Source of the DNA: Eretmocerus hayati
Lineage: Eukaryota; Arthropoda; Insecta; Hymenoptera; Aphelinidae
Reading direction: 5' to 3'
Assembly (NCBI GenBank): GCA_029851415.1
Contig: CM056744.1
Span: forward strand, 97,993,338 to 98,057,337
DNA length: 64,000 nucleotides
Part shown: positions 25,741-37,239 of the stretch, one piece after another
Layout: each line of letters opens with the position of its first letter
Position numbering within the stretch: the stretch's first letter is position 1
Made by a program: the position numbers and the translations under genes
Notes under the pieces: generated by a model
Databases searched by the model: none
What the model was told of the DNA's origin: nothing
Seen by the model: the letters and a program-made list of their open reading frames with translations, nothing else

Positions 25741-26597
25741 GATTTTCTACCCGGGGTGAGCATTCTGAATGCTAGATCACCTCGAGAAGTACTTTTCCAC
25801 AATCCTACAGGTTTAATTCATCTCTGGCCAACATCTCGAATCGATCCGATAAATTTTGGAGGCGTAGTTCTGGGACTACGGTTTTGGTAGTACGAACGCA
25901 AGTATTTTGTCCAAAGTTAAGAATTGTATTCCATCGGTTGGCAATATTGTGGTGGACTCTGCATCGCGTCGGCTGCTAGCTCACAGCGAGACCATTTTTC
26001 TTGCGTGCTTGTCCGCATGCCGTGGCCTCGTAGCCAGCGTGGCGTAATACAGTTATAAGAATACGATGGATATTTAAATCATTCCAATCCTTCATACTCT
26101 ATTTTTGGATTGAAGTAGGAATTGATTTTGCTCAGCTTTAAAGGCATTTATGTATTTCAAAAATGTCATGTGACTCACTCATCCGTACTATCATACTACT
26201 GCACCGGCCGTAAGAAGGCAGAAAGTCGGTAACTACCAGAACAAACTTCCTTCAGAAATTTGATCAGATTTTCGTTTAAGAGGACCAACGATCTACGACC
26301 AGGGTACTCATGAGGAAATGTTTCACGATCAGTTTGATACTAAAAAATTATAGATTTTATTCATAAACTTGAGGAGGTTAGCAATTTAAAAGCAAATCTT
26401 TCAAAATTTTGAGGTTGCAGTGACCGACCTTCTTCCTTACGCCGGCAGTATAAACCTGTTTCATTTATCGAACATAGTCATTTTATACAGTCATATATGA
26501 AGCGCAGTCCTCAATGAAATATTTTGTGTGAGTAATTCAAAAGTTGATTGATCCTTATCAGATTTCAGATGTATGAAGCGCTAAGATTGAAACTCTC

Positions 26598-27178
26598 TCA
26601 CTCTGAAAACTGATCATTGCTCGTTTTTTCATGTTGCCAAGTTCGGGATTGATATTCAGAGGCTTCCATCTCTTCTTTTATGCGATCCAATTCGTCTTTG
26701 ATTTCTATTTCCAAAATACAATGATTCACCCTTCTGGATTCTAATATTGCTCTCAATATCGGATAATCAGATTCAATACGAGGTGGTTCTGGAAGTAAAA
26801 TGAAAAAGAAAACCGCAATGAAAGCATGATTTTTTCTGTCATTCTTCGTGAACTGTTCAAAAAATTGAAGTAAGATTGAAATAAACCGACTCATACGATT
26901 TGCCTGACGCATCAAAACTTTTGCGACTCCTTACCAATCTGTGTTCTTGAGTTACAAGGTGGCATCCCCAGTGCATCAAGGGATTCTTCATTTTGAAAGA
27001 TTGAGTAACATTTTTGGTCCTCCCCTTTTGGTTCAATACCAACTAAATTTTCGACCACGACTTCATGTTTAGGGCTTATAGGTTCTTTCTTGAGGCGCTC
27101 CACTCCTTCAAGTTTAACCAGGTTGTCAGTTACATCTGTACTGGGAATTTCTGATACACCTGCAACATTAATTGACAT
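26598..27178 (-). CDS. acidic two-exon gene or alternative 3' exons of the zinc-finger locus
   Basis: Two coding exons on the same strand, about 550 bp below the zinc-finger stop. Exon a runs from the ATG at 27178 (or from an acceptor AG at 27161-27160, exon start 27159) to 26935 with donor GTAAGG. Exon b is 26788-26598, with a pyrimidine-rich acceptor (TTTACTTCCAG) and stop TGA. Both junctions are phase 1. Exon a resembles exon 2 of the zinc-finger gene: E-R-L-K-K-E-P aligns with E-Q-F-K-Q-E-P, then LVGIEPKGE with LVSDQPKEE. Exon b is predicted helical and charged (EIEIKDELDRIKEEMEASE), possibly a short coiled coil, with no zinc finger. Because the phases match, the upstream zinc-finger exons could splice to 27159 and give an isoform without fingers. 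Otherwise this is a separate tandem paralogue starting MSINVAG. No known family was recognised. Confidence 0.6.
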
Positions 27179-27639
27179 CTTATCCTGATATTAGCCTGAT
27201 ACTTCAAGTCTAGTCGAAATACAGATGAAATAGCATAACTCTATGATATGCTCAGAGTATGTGTGCTCTAGATAAATTTAAAAAACTCAATTATCCATGA
27301 TTTGACAGTGGTTAAAAATTTTACTCACTCTATATTTTGAGTGGCGGTTACGGTTCGTGTCATGACTTATTTGAGAATAAATTGCCCAATCAAACATGTC
27401 CATATTATAGATATGCCAAAAATTTTCATCCACATTTTTTAAAAATACATCCCAGAAAGGAGTCAAAATGATTTTGTGACATAAAAAGTATGACTAAGAT
27501 GCAAATTTTTTCGTTAGGAAACCTTGTACCTTGTTAAAAGGTAGAGGTCAGATTCCAAACCTAGAAATGATCAATCATGAGAGTGGACTCATTGTCAGTC
27601 CTCTGCAGGACTGAGCAACTCAAACATAGTCCTTACTTC

Positions 27640-27645
27640 TTTATT
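27640..27645 (-). promoter_or_regulatory. poly(A) signal of the zinc-finger gene
   Basis: AATAAA on the minus strand, about 80 bases past the zinc-finger stop codon. It supports exon 3 as a terminal exon of at least one transcript. Confidence 0.6.
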
Positions 27646-27725
27646 TCTGTATTATATTCACAGTTGGATTGAACAAAAATGAATGGTAAGAGAAGTCAGA
27701 TCACGCACACACTTTGAGACGCGTT

Positions 27726-29972
27726 TTATTCCGAAAAGAATTCCTCTTTAACTAGAAGAGAATCAACACCAAAACCAAATGCAGTTTCGATTGATTTTTT
27801 GAACTGAATCATACCTGCTGCTATGGATGCTGTTCCACTAGTAGTAACATCAATCTGACCATGTCTAACTTCACGATGGTCGACCAGATCAGTTTCTGAG
27901 CAAAAACGATCAGAACACAGTGAGCAAGGAAAATCCGAATTTTTGCATTCCACTCTCTTGTGTAGAACCAATGCAGCTCTCCCGGTCAATTTTTTATTGC
28001 AGACCCTACATGTATAGCTTGTTCCTTCCACATGAGCCTTTACATGTGTATCCAATATAAATTTCGTACTTAAACACTTGTGGCAGTGTGGACATTCGAA
28101 CATTTTTTCACCCGTATGTGTCCTTATGTGTACTTTCAAAGAAGTCTTTGTAATAAAACTTTTTTGACAGATTGGGCACGCGTGATTTTTTTCACCTGCA
28201 TGAACCTTGAGATGCCTTTGTAAACAAGATTTTCTTTTGAATTTCTTGTCACACTGTGTGCATGGAAAGGCTTCTTCACAGGAATGAGTCAACATATGCA
28301 TTTTCAACACAAACCTGTGCTTGAATGACTTTGAACAAATTTTGCAAGAGAAAGGCCTTTCATCTGAATGACTTTTAATGTGGTCCGCCAAAATGATTTT
28401 GAGTCTAAAGCTTTTTCCGCAAATCTCACACAAAAATGGCCTATTCTCCATGTGACTAGTCATATGACTGGCAAGATGTCTTTTATATTGGATTCTAGCC
28501 CCACAGAGTTCACATGAATACATTTTGTGGTTCGTTACATCTATTTCGTGGTTATCTGAGCTGATTTTTTGATCCAAGGCAGGATCACGAGGCTCACAAC
28601 GAATATCCTCAGATGACGTACGTTTATTGCATTGTTCCTCGGGTTGTTGGTGGTTTTGTAGCTCAGGGGCGACTGTAATGTCGAGTGTGATAGAAGAAAT
28701 TTAGATTATTATGTGACCATTTATAAAAATTGAAATATCAACTTATCTTACATCGATTGTCTTGTATCGGTCTTACATCGATTTCTCAAAATATTTTGAA
28801 CAGATCACCGTGAATATATACGTAGTGTGATAGACTCTGATAAACATAATCTGTACCTATCACTACTGATCATAAAAACAAGAATAATATCTGGGGGAAG
28901 ACATGATCCGTGAGCAGTTATACAAGTTTTAAACCAGTTAAAAATCAAAACGGCTTTTTTGCGATTTTCCGATGTCTGGGTGCCTACAACATTCCAGAAA
29001 AAGATTACCTTTTTCATCTTCCACGGTGCAAGACATGTCTGAAGATTGCTCGCAATCAAGGTAGAAGTAGTTCTCTGGCTTTTCTTCTTTTGGTTGATCA
29101 CTGACCAACTCGAATATCACAAAATCATTTCCAATATTTGATGGCTCTTGTTTAAATTGTTCTATTGACTCAGCAGTTCCTGTAATAATCATTACCACTC
29201 ATCATCGAGAGTTGACGTTCTCAAGTTCAACAGTCTATCCGAGTACTACGAGTTAGCGTTCTAGCAGTAACAACATCACTTCTTAAGATGATCAATTTCA
29301 TTTTCAAAAACGATACAATATTTCCTGATAGAATTATCGTGATCCATGAGAACTTCTTGATGGAAGTTTTTGTATGGCAATCATTTTTTAATTTTGTCTG
29401 ACCCAAACTAGACCGATTTTCCTGTATTGTGCTATTTTGCAGATTTGAAAATTTTCAAAATTATATTCAACTGTTTTGAGAGAACATAAATTATGCAACT
29501 CTTAAATCATATTAGAATAGGACTAAATACCATAATGATAATTTTTTCGATAATAAAGCTGCTCCTCAGCTAAATTCACTAGCTGTGAATAAAAACTATG
29601 AGTGACATTAAATATATCCGTACTATCAGGTTGGAGCGTTGTTGGATACTTGGAATGTTATCATCTCAACATTTGGAATAATCGTTTTAGAATCATATGA
29701 TTGACTAATCAATCAGTATATGGCAACAGTCATACACTTTTTTTACAATTCCTAGCAACTTCGAAAGTACATCCGCCTCAGCTTTTTGAGAATTTGAACT
29801 TGGTTCACTACTGATCAGACCTGAGTAATTATACTTTGATTTCAATTATTGGATTTCCAATTTTTTGTGAAAAAAATTGCATGTACTCACCTTCTAGAGT
29901 AGCTTTCGTTGTCTCTTGGAAGGTATCATAGAATAACAAAGCCCAAATCATTGTACGAATTATTAGTCGCAT
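27726..29972 (-). CDS. C2H2 zinc-finger protein, 8 fingers, three exons
   Basis: Probable nuclear DNA-binding protein, about 399 residues. Exon 1 is 29972-29891 (27 codons + 1 base, donor GTGAGT). Exon 2 is 29179-29009 (acceptor TTACAG, donor GTAATC). Exon 3 is 28672-27726 (acceptor TTACAG, stop TAA region at 27728-27726). Both introns are phase 1 and the reading frame stays open throughout. Exon 2 encodes an acidic linker with FKQEP. Exon 3 holds eight C-x2-C-x12-H fingers in a row. Fingers 1-6 have H-x3-H, finger 7 ends H-x4-C (CCHC variant), and finger 8 has H-x4-H. Linkers are partly canonical (TGEKMF, AGEKNH). The C-terminus ends in a VKEEFFSE-type acidic tail. No ZAD or BTB domain is visible. 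The start is uncertain: exon 1 (MRLIIRTMIWALLF...) is hydrophobic and signal-like, odd for a nuclear protein, and a second ATG lies seven codons on. The finger array is certain; target and function are unknown. Confidence 0.85.
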
Positions 29973-31019
29973 TCTCAGAACACGGTGAGATTCACCTAAA
30001 TACCTAAATGTGACCTACGTGCAGGATGATGAAGCATATGAGGCTCGTGGAAGTGGTTTTAAGACTTGATTGAAGTCTCACTACACTGGTAACGGACTAA
30101 ATCCGGGATAGTCATCAGTTTTGGACCCCAGATTAATGTTTGATAAGATTTCTGCCTCGTTATCTTTATTGGCATTAATAGTTTGCACGATCAAATTTCG
30201 ATCATAATCTATTGAATTAATAATTTCGACGATTCGATCAGGATTTTAACTGTTTGTGTGAGGTTTACATCATACAATGAGAGAATGTAGAATTTTACAT
30301 ATTTGCCGATTCTCCGTATCAAATTCAAGTGTTCAAACCAATCGCACATTGAAAGTATACATAGCGACTTTTTGCGTAGTCCAGTAATAGTTGATTTTTA
30401 CTGTAATATGGCACTGCAAAACGTAAAATTCCACGAAATAACGCAGGATAGGGGATTCTACCTTGACTATACAAAACTTGAAAATTCTTATATGTATGCG
30501 TGAACACTCTCAAGATCCAGGTCTTTCATATCCCTAATTAGGTCCCTGAATTGGATAAGCTCAATATTCAGATTCTCCATCCCGAATTTTATGAGCATAC
30601 AGTTCAAAGATTGATGCAGGAATCATTTCAATATGGAATTGGATCATTTTTTGTTTACAATCAAAGAAATAGGAAACGAAAAATCTATCAAATTACTTAT
30701 GAAATAGGTTTCTGTCCGAAAATGGTGATTATTAATATTTTCTTCTCGCACCTTAGCAAGGAAAAATGACCAACAGTTGCCAATCTCGCTTATGATCATG
30801 AAAAGTGTGAGACGAATACGCTATGATGTACAGACAAATTAACTTTACGTGGTAATGGAATTAATAAGCTAGTTTGTTCACTAGACGTGAGCTAAATGGA
30901 GATGGGGATCACTGGGTTTTCTTCTATCCCATTCCGAGACAAGGATGATAGAGCCTCTGGCATTTCAAGTTCTCACTGAAGTATGTCCGTGATTTTATGG
31001 ATTGACTAGGGGATGTATG
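29973..31019. other. upstream of the zinc-finger gene, nothing recognised
   Basis: Its promoter should lie at the left end of this stretch, but no TATA box or initiator stands out. Confidence 0.4.
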
Positions 31020-32010
31020 CACCGTCAACTTGGGTAACTTTGAACAGCAGGGGTAATTTTGGGACACGATATATCTCCGCTACCTGAAAATCTGGCTCCT
31101 CTCCAGTTTTAGTTCTAGGACTACTTTTGTTCATTACAGTATGTGTGAGGAATCATTTGCACTAGTGTGGAAGCACTGATCAGCTGTATATTTATTTATG
31201 ATGAATTTTTTCGAAGATATGATGTTGGGTCGAGAAAAAGTTGTTCCAAACAATCAGTATCATTCGAGAACTTCTAGGCCAAATCCAAGATAATAGAGCT
31301 AGATTTTCCCAAACCATATTTCCAATACCTTGACGATTTCATCGTTACATTAGTGTATTTTTACCCTGACTCAATTTTGTAGTGCGTGAAAACTGATGAG
31401 TTCGTATTTTTCTTGCAAAGTGGGGTAACTTTGGAACACTTGGATGGGCTACTGCTTATCCAAGATTTTTCGAGGTATGGGGTAACTGTGGAACACCTTG
31501 AAAGACCAGAGGGAATCGAGATTTTTCGTATACCGGTAGGGGTAACTTTGGAACACTTGATGATTGAGTTTCAAGAAGCGCACAATAAGGTTCAAAGGTC
31601 TTTTCCACGAGATCTATCATGACACATGGGAGCCTCAATGACACTGGAGGCGTAGTAAATCGGATTTTCGGTCTTTAGGAATCAATATAGAACCGTACAG
31701 CAAAACAGTGTTAAATAATCTCGCATTTTACTTTTACCGTTCCAAAGTTACCCCAATGAGAGTCTAACTTTGGAACACTACTTTGAGCATTCAAACCTCC
31801 GACCAGGAACGTCCAAATAGACTTTGACATCGCTTAATCGAGAGCTGGGACTGTAAACTTTCGATTGACCATAGATACATAAGTGATTTTGGTAGATTTT
31901 TTCGTCCTTGATGGTTAATATACAAGTTGACCATAGATACATTGCTTTTTCACTGTAAGACTTAGGAATTTCAATAAAAATGATCAAAAGTGTTCCAAAG
32001 TCAACCCGTT
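31020..32010. repeat. dispersed 20-bp motif GGGGTAACTTTGGAACACTT
   Basis: Plus-strand copies lie near 31423, 31481 and 31540 (58-59-bp period) with weaker ones at 31033 and 31051. Inverted copies lie near 31740 and 31987. The short open frame across the first three simply repeats GVTLEHL. Confidence 0.6.
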
Positions 32011-33310
32011 TGACGGTATACATTTTAGAATCGTACCACACCGTGACTGAGCGCATTCGAGATTTCAAGAAATAGTTAATCCAGAACCTTGACAGTAAGA
32101 CACACGCTATAGGTAGTGAAAAAGTTTCAATGTGCTCATAGAACTGTTACATCTGAATACAGGTCCACCCGTGTACGAACTCCAATTGAAAAAAAAATCC
32201 ATTATATTTGCTGAATCTTGATATCTTTGTCACACTGCATCGAAAATTCTAACCCTTTGTCATTGGTCCCGCCATCAGAATACTTTATACGCACGCTTAC
32301 AATTTATATGTTTGTCAATATCAGTCGGATGACAACGTATCGCGTTAGGCATTCCAGTTATATGCGTAGCCAGTAGATGTCAACTAGTTACATATCTTCA
32401 ATGACAAAGACGGGACAAGTCTACTGAGTGATAGTATGAGATTAAGAAGCCTAAAAGCATTCATTGCGCACTAAAGGGTGAGCCTAGCTCATTGGTCTAG
32501 AACGCGGGAAGATGAAAAACATCCAAAATCACGGATACTTGTCACACATCTTTGCGCCCATTCCTCAAAAACAACTGACGCGCCTATCTGTATATTTATG
32601 AATATATATATATATATATTGGCATATAAAGTTCCTTGGAGGGTGATATGTAGAGTCCGTGTCACCACCTCGTGCAAATTAGCCATTGTGTGTTATACTC
32701 TCAAAGTGAAAGCTCTTTCATATCTTGCACCCTTATTTTCATGGATATAGGGGTCCATGAGCAGCACCTGCAACAATCGTATCCAGAGAAACAAAAAGTG
32801 CGGAACGAGGGTACAGATGAATAGCAGAGGGGGGAAAGCATATCTGATGGATGGACGTGGAAGCTCTAAGTGATGGGGTGAAAAAACAATTTAGTATTAT
32901 ATAGGGTCATGTAGCGCAGCCGGTGCGTGCATGAAAGTGCAGGGGCGTCAAAAGGTGTATGAAGTGTATTGTAGTCCTATACATAGGCTTTAGGAGTGAA
33001 CGAAATTAGATACATAGAGATGGACTTGCGTATCATTTTGTGTTACCGATACTCTTTCCACTTTTTTTATCCTCTTCGAGACTCAGTTTTTGAAAAAAAA
33101 AAGGGAAAAAAGGAGAATGGTCTGAGATCAACTTTTAGAAATTATTCGACGGGTGAAAAAAAGTATCGTAGAGTTAACAAAATCAATAGAATCAGCGATC
33201 ATATTGAGCATGATGAATTGCCATCCGAAGATGTCGTCTCATGCTGAGACTTCTTTTCAAATGCCTTCACCGTAGTTTCTGTGGTTCAGAATCCAACTTA
33301 AGGTGAGGTC
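32011..33310. other. no gene seen
   Basis: AT-rich, with a short (TA)n run and A-rich patches near 33095. Confidence 0.4.
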
Positions 33311-33665
33311 GTAGCCCGCTAAATAGACGTAAATCCGTTCGGAGGATAAGTCAATTTTGACTCTATCAAATGACCTGGGATTTTACATACATCTATAGAA
33401 TGCATGTGTCAATGGCGCTACGAAGCCAAATATTTCAATTTCACTGAAAGAAAGTGTCCAGATGAGGTTTACTCGAGACGTTGTAGGTTGTCGCTCTCTA
33501 GCAGACGACGTTTGTGTACATCTCGTTTGGATACTTTTTTCTAGTGGAATTGACATATTTGGCTTCCTAACACCCTCTAGACATGCATTCTGTAGATGCA
33601 CATAAAATCCCAAGTCATTTGGTTGAGTAAAAATCGACTTATCCTCCGAACGGATTCAGGGCTAC
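33311..33665. mobile_element. MITE-like palindrome
   Basis: Ends GTAGCCC ... GGGCTAC, with arms of about 160 bp including CCGTTCGGAGGATAAGTC and its complement. No coding capacity. Confidence 0.7.
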
Positions 33666-35062
33666 ATTCAATATGGCGGCGGACTCCGGCCTGGCCTTAA
33701 ATTGTGGGCCCAGTGGGGATGTAAGATTCACTCTCCGAACACTTCGTTCCGATAAATAAGAAGCAGTGTCAGAGATGGATTTTCCATGTACTCGTGATTT
33801 GAATTTGACCTGGTCTCAAGAAATGAAAAGAAAAAAGAAAAAAGAGAAGACGTAACTGAGAAAGTGTTGAGTTGGCGTGTATCACAAACTACGCAAAAAA
33901 TCGCATCACAGGAGCATACATATCTATTGGCAGTCAAATCGACACATCGCTCATCCATTTCCTCATTCGTGTGAACCTTGCCATCGACTCCTATCCAAAT
34001 CACAATACATCCCATACAGTATATCAACCTTGCTAGCTACCTTTACGAGCACTCACCGGCACATTTATTCGATGTCACGCCACGTTGATCGACTCTCTCA
34101 CACAATTGTACCTGCACCGTCGAGACGATCAGACCATGCGTCTACTCCAGAAAAAAGCAGTATAAGAATAGAAAGGAGATGAATCGAGGATGAGAGTGAG
34201 GCCAGAAGGAAGAAAAATGGAGAGCAGATATATATATATATATATATATACTTGGAACTGCAATTTTGTTAATGGCGGTGGGAGCGATCTGCTTCAGCAA
34301 GAATATTTCCCTCATACATTTGTACACCAGCAGAGCCTCCGCTCGTGATTCCTTATGCTGCCATGTTGCACCGGACGCCGACGAAGAGACGGATGGGATG
34401 GATCGAGTAGATGCGCGGCTCTCTCCAAGAGCTTCCGCGTGATTGATGAGCCGACCTGGCGATATTGTGGCTCGCTTGCTATGTATACCGGGCTTTTCGA
34501 TGAGCGAGCTTGTCATTCGGTTCGCTGAAATAGTGTGGAGGTTGGTAGATATATGTGTGAAAGTGTAGTTGCACGTTGCCCGGAGATGGCGACCATGGAG
34601 TGTTTCAGAGGTGGTAGTGAGCTGACAGCTAGGTTAATGTACGTTAATCTTGAAGATGTGGGTGACGAAAATTCAACACCTACATGTTGCTGAAGTCTTG
34701 ATCGATTATGAATCGAATGATTTTTTTCTATCAGAAATTTTTTCAGGAACTCGATGGAATGCTCAGAAATCAGTCTGGGGTTGACTTCATGCCTGGACAT
34801 TTGGGTCACTTCACCAAAATATACCCAAGGATGCATATTTCGAACTCCGTAGAGATTGGTGTACTTAGAGCTGAGATTTCGTTGATATCTCAAATAGACC
34901 GTACCGACATACATCTATGTTCTTATCGGGGTCTCTTTCTACTCATTCTCGCCACGCAACATCGCGATCCCGAACGTCATTTCGAGTTCGCACCACGAGA
35001 TGGCGACGAGTTTTGCTCTCTATCAAAGTGTTGAACTGGATAAACGAAACTGGGCTGATTAC
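33666..35062. other. no supported gene
   Basis: Several overlapping frames on both strands around 34.1-34.9 kb, none with splice or family support. Confidence 0.35.
34228..34250 (+). repeat. (TA)n microsatellite
   Basis: About 11 TA units. Comparable short runs lie at 32603-32620, 46843-46862 and 51873-51892. Confidence 0.85.
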
Positions 35063-35510
35063 TCGGTTGAGATACGCCCGCAAGGGAGATCTTCGGATCT
35101 TGGGAGAGTAACGACTCCCCGGCCTCAGTTAACCGCAAGAGGATCCTTAGTTGATCCTGGGAGACAGATGCACTCCCGGCTTCAGTCCTCCAGCAAGGGA
35201 GATCTCAGCATCTCAAGAGCACACGACAACTCCCCCGCCCCCAGTTCCCAGCCCCCGCACCCATGTGTGTGCTTTCACCGCCTCGTCCGCCTCAGTGCGT
35301 ATGAGCCCTGAGTGGCATCTTGGACCACTTTAGGGCTCCCGCTTCTTCGCAAGCTCTTCTGTATCTTTAACTTCCTTTTTCTGGGACTATAACCTCCGGG
35401 TTGGTGCCCTCCGGGGAGTGGCTTTAGTCGGTAGATGCCCGAGTTTTCTCGGGTGAATCCGACACTACCCACACGCTTGTGTCCTACTAAAAGAAAAAAA
35501 GAAAAAAAAC
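35063..35510 (+). mobile_element. retroelement 3' tail, copy 1 of a head-to-tail pair
   Basis: Starts CGGTTGAGAT and contains GATCTTCGGATCTTGGGAG, GGTGCCCTCCGGGGAG and TTTAGTCGGTAGATGC, ending in an A-rich tail (35488-35510). The next copy follows directly. The layout fits non-LTR 3' ends or a SINE; no protein was recognised. Confidence 0.6.
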
Positions 35511-35905
35511 GGTTGAGATGATGTACCAGTACCCCGCAAGAGAGGTCTTCGGATCTTGGGAGGAAGTTGACAACTCGGCCCCAGTAAACCGCAAGACAGA
35601 TCCTTCGCTGACCCTGGAAGACAGATTCACTCCCCGCCCCAGCACTGGCAATGTGTGCTTTTCAGCATCCTGTTCACCTCTGTGCGTTATGAGTCCTGGG
35701 TGGGATTCAGATCGCTTTAGGACTCTCGCTACTCTGGAACCCCTCTTTCATTCCCCATATTTATTTTACATCTAGTTATCCCTTCCTTCATCTGGGGCTA
35801 TAAACTTCGGGGCCGGTGCCCTCCGGAGAGAGATTTCAGTCGGTAGGTGCTAGAGTTTTCGAAGGTAAGATTCGACGCTGTCCATTCCCTTGTAAGAGTC
35901 TATGA
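35511..35905 (+). mobile_element. retroelement 3' tail, copy 2
   Basis: Begins with the same CGGTTGAGAT as copy 1 and repeats its landmarks in the same order (CTTCGGATCTTGGGAGG, GGTGCCCTCCGGAGAG, TTCAGTCGGTAGGTGC). It is diverged and lacks a clear A tail. Confidence 0.6.
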
Positions 35906-36071
35906 AGATTCCTCTTTCCCAGTGACCTGCTCCAAGAATGGAGTGGAAAAGGTTTGTTATGATTCCTTCGGATGAACCCGATTACCCCAATAAAATTATG
36001 CACATTCGAAGCAGACTTTCAAAAAGAGCGCAGGCGATGAGGAATACTGTTGAAGTTTCCGTCAATGTCTC

Positions 36072-36453
36072 AGTGGAATGAAACGATGCACGGAAACCGC
36101 GAGTATGCTCTTGCCAGTGTTTGTAATCGCTTGCAGAAAGATGCAAAATTGCGACCTCCAGTGATTGATTCAGGTGTTATGGTGTCGTACATATGGCTGT
36201 ACTTGAGCATTTCCGCAAATGTACCGTCGCCCTCATCCAATTCCAATATTGATCCGGAAGTCCCAATGGATACCTCCACCTTCAGTTTGTCGTGGTTGTC
36301 TGATTTGAATATCTCTGAATATGAGTAATATTCTTGGCCCGGGAAGACTTGAACATACATCAACTCATTCTGCTGGGACTCTTCCTTCCTTATGAAAGTG
36401 GTCAGAACTGAGAAGGAAGCAATGGCAAGGATCGATCGAGAAAATTGATACAT
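36072..36453 (-). CDS. orphan ORF with signal-peptide-like start
   Basis: Uninterrupted frame of about 127 residues from ATG 36453 to the TGA at 36072-36070. It begins MYQFSRSILAIASFSVLTTF, a basic residue followed by a hydrophobic stretch typical of a secretory signal, then a mostly polar chain (VQVFPGQEYYSYSEIF, LELDEGDGTFAEMLKY) with two cysteines near the end. An in-frame ATG 21 codons upstream (36516) would extend it, but those codons come from a 37-38-base tandem duplication (36430-36460 and 36468-36498), so the downstream ATG is preferred. Composition looks coding, unlike other long frames nearby. An alternative reading is a terminal exon entered at a CTTCTCAG acceptor-like site just inside the frame. 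It lies between retroelement tails and a palindromic element. No family was recognised; secretion is inferred only. Confidence 0.45.
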
Positions 36454-36498
36454 GCTCAAATGGCAGAGATCGTTTGAGAAAATTGACGCATGCTTAAA
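36430..36498. repeat. 37-38-bp tandem duplication at the orphan ORF start
   Basis: ATCGATCGAGAAAATTGATA-CATGC and ATCGTTTGAGAAAATTGACG-CATGC lie 38 bases apart, overlapping the two candidate start codons of the minus-strand ORF. Confidence 0.7.
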
Positions 36499-36647
36499 AC
36501 CCATTTTGGAAGTCAAGTTTGACTCTATTGGAGGAATTTTCTACAACAGGCAGGTGGAGAGAACAGTAAGATAATGTCTTGGAAAGCTTTAGGTTGCGAG
36601 GGGCCCCTTCGCTATGATACCAGTATAGCTTCGGTACCCGCGCAATA

Positions 36648-37125
36648 GGCATCTTGCATTATTTTGACCCTGCAAGAAAAAGGTTTGGCAAATTCGAGCA
36701 AATCAAGATGAGTAAGGTGCCATTGGAAAGAAATTCCGAAAAATTGTCACCATCTTGCGCAAATTGTTTGAAAGTCAGACGGTTGTGTCCCTATGGCGTC
36801 ACACGGTGCAAGTCATCTTACTGTCAAACATTTTGCGCAAGATAGAGAAAATGTTTGGGATTTTCCTTTAATTGCACAATACTTGTCTCGATTTGCTCGA
36901 ATTTGCCGAACCTTTTTTGAGGGATTGAAGAAATTGCAAGACACCATGCAACAGCGGCAGTCGACGACTTTGTCGGAGTGACGTCACACAGCGCAAGTCA
37001 TCAGACTTTCATACAATTTGCGCGAGCTGAAAACAATTTTTGGGGTTTTTTTTCCAATTGCACCTTACCTATCTCGATTTGCTCAAATTTGCCGAACCTT
37101 TTCTCAAAAAAAAATGCAAAATGCC
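36648..37125. mobile_element. MITE-like palindrome with TA flanks
   Basis: Inverted ends GGCATCTTGCATTATTTT and AAAATGCAAAATGCC, bordered by TA on both sides (36646-36647, 37126-37127). The interior repeats GATTTGCTCGAATTTGCCGAACCTTTT on both strands and contains two sub-palindromes. Confidence 0.65.
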
Positions 37126-37239
37126 TATTCATCGAGCAGCCAGCGTAATTCGACCTTTTGCCACTTAAATACACCATTCGCAAGCGAAACACCTGCCAGC
37201 ATTGATATCCACCCGACAAGCGCTTCGAACGAATCAGTC

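Larger units (their letters stand above)
22881..26597. other. no gene recognised apart from listed repeats
   Basis: AT-rich with the 23.25-23.54 kb inverted pair and two GC patches. No supported exon. Confidence 0.4.

Noticed and set aside
34142..34516. 124-codon minus-strand frame starting MTSSLIEKPG
   Set aside because: Runs into a TA microsatellite translation (YIYIYIYI); no family recognised.
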